NCBI GenBank assembly: GCA_018665505.1
Contig: JABJCS010000158.1
Location: forward strand, 1 to 6,311
Length of the DNA: 6,311 nucleotides
Direction: 5' to 3'
Source: Alphaproteobacteria bacterium
Lineage (GTDB): Bacteria; Pseudomonadota; Alphaproteobacteria; UBA8366
Below are positions 4,974 through 6,311 of the stretch, piece by piece. The first letter of the stretch is position 1, and each line of letters starts with the position of its first letter. Made by a program: the position numbers and the translations under genes. The notes beneath the pieces are model-generated. The model was not told the DNA's origin. It did not search any database and saw only the letters and a list, made by a program, of their open reading frames with translations.

Positions 4974-6167
4974 ATGACACAGCCGTTCGAAGGGGTCCGC
5001 GTGATCGACTTCACGCAGGTGATCGCGGGTCCTTTCGCCAGCTATCAACTAGCCTTGCTCGGCGCGGACGTGATCAAAATCGAACGTCCGGGCGGCGAGG
5101 AGTTTCGCTTCTCCGCGCATACGCCCGAATGGTCGGCGAAATCGCTCGGTCCCATGTGGATTGCGGTCAACGCCAATAAACGAAACATGACCCTCGATCT
5201 GAAGAAACCGGAAGCCGTTGAGATCGTCAAACGATTGGTCCGGGACGCCGATATCGTAATGGAAAATTATCGCCCCGGCGTGATGGATCGCCTCGGTGTT
5301 GGCTATGAGGCCTTGTCTGAGGTGAACCCGAACCTGATTTACTGCGCGATTTCCGGCTTCGGCCAAGAGGGGCCCGAGAAAAACACTCCGGCCTATGACG
5401 GGCGCATTCAGGCGACATCGGGCATCATGTCGATCACCGGTCATGTGGAGGCCGGGCCAACCCGCGCCGGCTTCGCGGTCTGCGACGCCATCGGGGGCAT
5501 GACCGGCGCTTTCGCACTTTCCAGCGCGCTCTTCCAACGCACCCGCACCGGGAAGGGACAATTCATCGATATATCCATGTTGGACGCGGCGCTGACTTTC
5601 CTTTCGCCCGCGGTTTGTGAATACACTGTGGGCGGTATTGAGCAGAAGCAGATGGGCAATCAAGCGGTCAGCCGAAAGGCGACGGCGGATATGTACCGGG
5701 TGAAGGGTGGCTTTATGCTGTTGGCGGTAAACTCCGAGGGCCAGTTTCGGGCACTCGCCGCCGAGATAGGTCGCGCCGATCTGCTTGACGATCCACGCTT
5801 CGTCGACTGGGACGCGCGACGTGAAAATGCCGACGCTTTGCGTGAGATCGTGCAGGAGAAACTGATCGAGGAAGACGTTGAAACTTGGCAGAAGCGCTTT
5901 GACGCGGTCAGCGCGCCGGCGGCGAAGATTTGGCGCATCGACGAGGTGGTCGAGCATCCGCAATTGGCGCATCGTGACGTCTTACAGACCATCGAGACAC
6001 CGCATGGTGATATGACTCTCGTCGCATCGGGCTTCAAATTTGCCCATGGTGGCGGCCTCATCGACCGTCCGCCGGCAGCGCCCGGCGAGCACAGCGAGGA
6101 AGTCCTACGGGAGGTCGGATACACTGCCGAGGAGATCGAGGTATTGCGGTTGGATAGTGTTTTCTGA
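4974..6167 (+). CDS. CaiB/BaiF-type class III CoA-transferase
   Basis: This cytoplasmic enzyme of 397 residues, the usual family length, moves CoA between an acyl-CoA donor and a carboxylic acid acceptor. Family signs are the N-terminal GVRVIDFTQVIAGPFASYQLALLGADVIKIERPGG pattern at 7-41, NANKRNMTLDLKKPE at 66-80, DIVMENYRPGVMDRLGVGYEAL at 93-114, and the catalytic aspartate, most likely Asp171 in AVCDAIGGMTG, equivalent to Asp169 of formyl-CoA transferase. The C-terminal part (WQKRFDAVSAPAAKI, then HPQLAHRDVL) is the expected second domain. The substrate acid cannot be inferred; relatives act on formate/oxalate, carnitine, bile acids, succinate/mesaconate and others. It starts six bases after the selenoprotein stop, so the two are probably cotranscribed and coupled; its own ribosome binding site is weak (GCGGG). 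No clear terminator is seen in the 144 bases that follow, and those bases hold no gene I can support. Confidence 0.93.
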   Translation: MTQPFEGVRVIDFTQVIAGPFASYQLALLGADVIKIERPGGEEFRFSAHTPEWSAKSLGPMWIAVNANKRNMTLDLKKPEAVEIVKRLVRDADIVMENYRPGVMDRLGVGYEALSEVNPNLIYCAISGFGQEGPEKNTPAYDGRIQATSGIMSITGHVEAGPTRAGFAVCDAIGGMTGAFALSSALFQRTRTGKGQFIDISMLDAALTFLSPAVCEYTVGGIEQKQMGNQAVSRKATADMYRVKGGFMLLAVNSEGQFRALAAEIGRADLLDDPRFVDWDARRENADALREIVQEKLIEEDVETWQKRFDAVSAPAAKIWRIDEVVEHPQLAHRDVLQTIETPHGDMTLVASGFKFAHGGGLIDRPPAAPGEHSEEVLREVGYTAEEIEVLRLDSVF

Positions 6168-6311
6168 ACGGGGCGTATGGCGATTCGCGAAAGTGGTGCC
6201 TACGGCCTTCCTTCCGCGTTGTTATCTGTGCGGATCGAGTAGGGAACAGGGCGTGGCGAGAATTCTGCACGCTGGTAGATTTTAGTGACTTAACAATTAT
6301 TTAGCACCGGA

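Noticed and set aside
4392..5048. A 218-codon open frame on the minus strand
   Set aside because: Antisense to the selenoprotein and the start of the CoA-transferase. It spans the SECIS region only by chance, with no domain or start signal.
5049..5972. A 307-codon open frame on the minus strand
   Set aside because: It lies antisense within the CoA-transferase gene, which carries clear family motifs; the antisense product has no recognisable domain and is a frame shadow.
6165..6167. The TGA ending the CoA-transferase as a second selenocysteine codon
   Set aside because: The protein ends at the normal family length, the frame closes 24 codons later without family-like sequence, and no strong hairpin follows.
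6168..6311. A short gene in the final 144 bases
   Set aside because: Short frames exist on both strands but none has a ribosome binding site or recognisable product.

Overview
The window most likely comes from an alphaproteobacterium. The genes are moderately GC-rich and closely packed, and the set (PAS_5-type PAS protein, EthD protein, TauD/TfdA dioxygenase, class III CoA-transferase, LTxxQ periplasmic protein) is typical of metabolically versatile, often marine or soil, alphaproteobacteria. This is inferred from gene content; no rRNA or other phylogenetic marker is present.

Layout. Bases 1-136 are the right end of an insertion sequence: the last 38 codons of an IS1595-like transposase, then a probable terminal inverted repeat ending in CAGCCCC. 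It sits beside an extremely AT-rich gene-free stretch (about 137-345), where only 18 of the 120 bases in 181-300 are G or C. Bases 371-2503 hold a minus-strand cluster transcribed in the order HAD hydrolase, LTxxQ periplasmic protein, TauD/TfdA dioxygenase, with the last two overlapping. Divergent from it, 2545-3499 is a plus-strand pair: a PAS_5-like protein and an EthD-domain protein whose ribosome binding site overlaps the upstream stop. A small secreted protein (3506-3805, minus) converges on that pair. A 208-base divergent intergenic region with two palindromes and a plausible sigma70-type promoter leads to the last unit, 4014-6167.

The main result is in that last unit. The reading frame starting at 4014 meets an in-frame TGA at 4554-4556 and continues open in the same frame to TAG at 4965-4967. 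The residues around the TGA read N-[TGA]-P-V-C-H-Q-T, which is the UxxCxxT redox motif of the GrdB (glycine/sarcosine/betaine reductase selenoprotein B) family. Immediately after the TGA lies a perfect 7-bp stem with a 5-nt loop, at a distance and with a loop G that fit a bacterial SECIS element. I therefore annotate one 317-residue selenoprotein with Sec at residue 181. Conventional annotation would split it into two proteins or call it a pseudogene. Six bases downstream begins a CaiB/BaiF class III CoA-transferase, almost certainly in the same transcript.

How the genes may work together (inference). The selenoprotein plus CoA-transferase looks like a two-gene module that joins a thiol/selenol reductive step to CoA activation of an organic acid, without the GrdA, GrdC/D/E or PrdA partners of the clostridial reductases. 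The flanking dioxygenase, EthD and HAD genes suggest a small-molecule catabolic neighbourhood, but nothing visible ties them to one substrate. The selenocysteine machinery (selA, selB, selC, selD) is not in the window.
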